Assembly: GCA_035301025.1 (NCBI GenBank)
Contig: DATGUV010000198.1
Span: forward strand, 1 to 12,802
Length of the DNA: 12,802 bases
Reading direction: 5' to 3'
Origin: CALAMD01 sp035301025
GTDB lineage: Bacteria; Bacillota; Bacilli; Bacillales; Amphibacillaceae
Under the pieces are notes generated by a model. It saw nothing but the letters and a program-made list of their open reading frames with translations. It was not told where the DNA came from and made no database searches. Below are positions 12,606 to 12,802 of this stretch, one piece after another. The stretch's first letter is position 1, and each line of letters opens with the position of its first letter. Both the position numbers and the translations under genes were made by a program.

Positions 12606-12802
12606 ATGGTTATTCAAGAAAACAAACGAATTTTCATGAGAGAACTAGAAGAAAGAGATTGGATAGATGTTCATAAATATGCTTCCCAGGAAAAGGTTTG
12701 TCAATATCAAGCATGGGGACCTAATACGGAGAAAGAATCTAAGGAATTTGTAGAGAATATCGTACATGATGCACAGCTGGAACCAAGAAGTCGATTTGTG
12801 TT
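12606..12802 (+). CDS. GNAT family N-acetyltransferase (third), cut by window edge
   Basis: The N-terminal 65 codons of an Acetyltransf_3-type acetyltransferase: RIFMRELEERDWIDVHKYA, then YQAWGPNTEKESKEFV, which is the first strand-helix portion of the fold. The acetyl-CoA motifs lie beyond the window. The start is ambiguous: ATG 12606 is very close to SD AAAGAGG (12597-12603), and a later in-frame ATG at 12636 would remove the first strand, so 12606 is preferred. It starts 7 bases after the TmrB-like stop and is likely in the same transcript. Confidence 0.8.
   Translation, partial: MVIQENKRIFMRELEERDWIDVHKYASQEKVCQYQAWGPNTEKESKEFVENIVHDAQLEPRSRFV

Noticed and set aside
1..12802. CRISPR array, tRNA/rRNA genes, IS elements, toxin-antitoxin or phage-defence genes
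   Set aside because: No periodic repeats, cloverleaf, transposase or recognisable defence domain was found on either strand.

Overview
The window looks like chromosomal DNA from a low-to-moderate-GC Gram-positive bacterium of the Bacillaceae. The basis is strong GGAGG-type ribosome binding sites, sigma-A promoters, a near-consensus CcpA cre box, several families typical of bacilli (LytTR plus DUF3021, TmrB-like, MerR plus DUF4260), and an intergenic hairpin repeat of a kind I associate with halophilic and alkaliphilic Bacillus relatives. The repeat-based placement is from memory and has not been searched. No rRNA, tRNA, IS element, phage gene or CRISPR array is visible. The window holds 16 protein genes, the first and last cut by its edges.

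Layout. Positions 1-1955 (-) encode an acetoacetyl-CoA synthetase, complete except for its last few residues; its promoter contains a near-perfect cre box between -35 and -10. Divergent from it is a DUF2332 protein (2104-3147) ending in a clear terminator. Next come a Nudix hydrolase and a histidine-phosphatase-family enzyme (3302-4322), closely linked. A ~200-bp hairpin repeat (4323-4524) separates these from a convergent DJ-1/PfpI-family protein (4533-5057, -). A four-gene minus-strand operon follows (read 7721 down to 5139): ABC ATPase, ABC-2 permease, LytTR DNA-binding protein, and a four-TM DUF3021 protein overlapping it. Divergent from that operon is meso-diaminopimelate dehydrogenase (7973-8959) with a strong terminator, then a TPR protein and an ASCH-domain protein. 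The right end has a MerR regulator and a DUF4260 membrane protein behind a classic MerR-type promoter. It continues with a tight run of small enzyme genes: GNAT, GNAT, TmrB-like P-loop protein, GNAT (cut).

How the genes work together. The left end suggests ketone-body/acetoacetate use under glucose repression. The ABC-LytTR-DUF3021 operon looks like a self-contained regulatory/export unit in which the DUF3021 membrane protein may restrain the LytTR factor. The MerR-DUF4260 pair is probably an autoregulated stress or ligand-sensing unit. The GNAT/TmrB-like run resembles the small-molecule modification and resistance genes common in soil bacilli. Ddh gives a one-step route to meso-diaminopimelate for wall and lysine synthesis.

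I found no dramatic new system. The best leads are the cre-controlled acetoacetate gene, the hairpin repeat between convergent genes, the ABC-LytTR-DUF3021 operon, and the MerR-operator/DUF4260 pair. In several genes an in-frame upstream start lies too close to, or upstream of, the Shine-Dalgarno sequence, so I chose the shorter start and explain each case.
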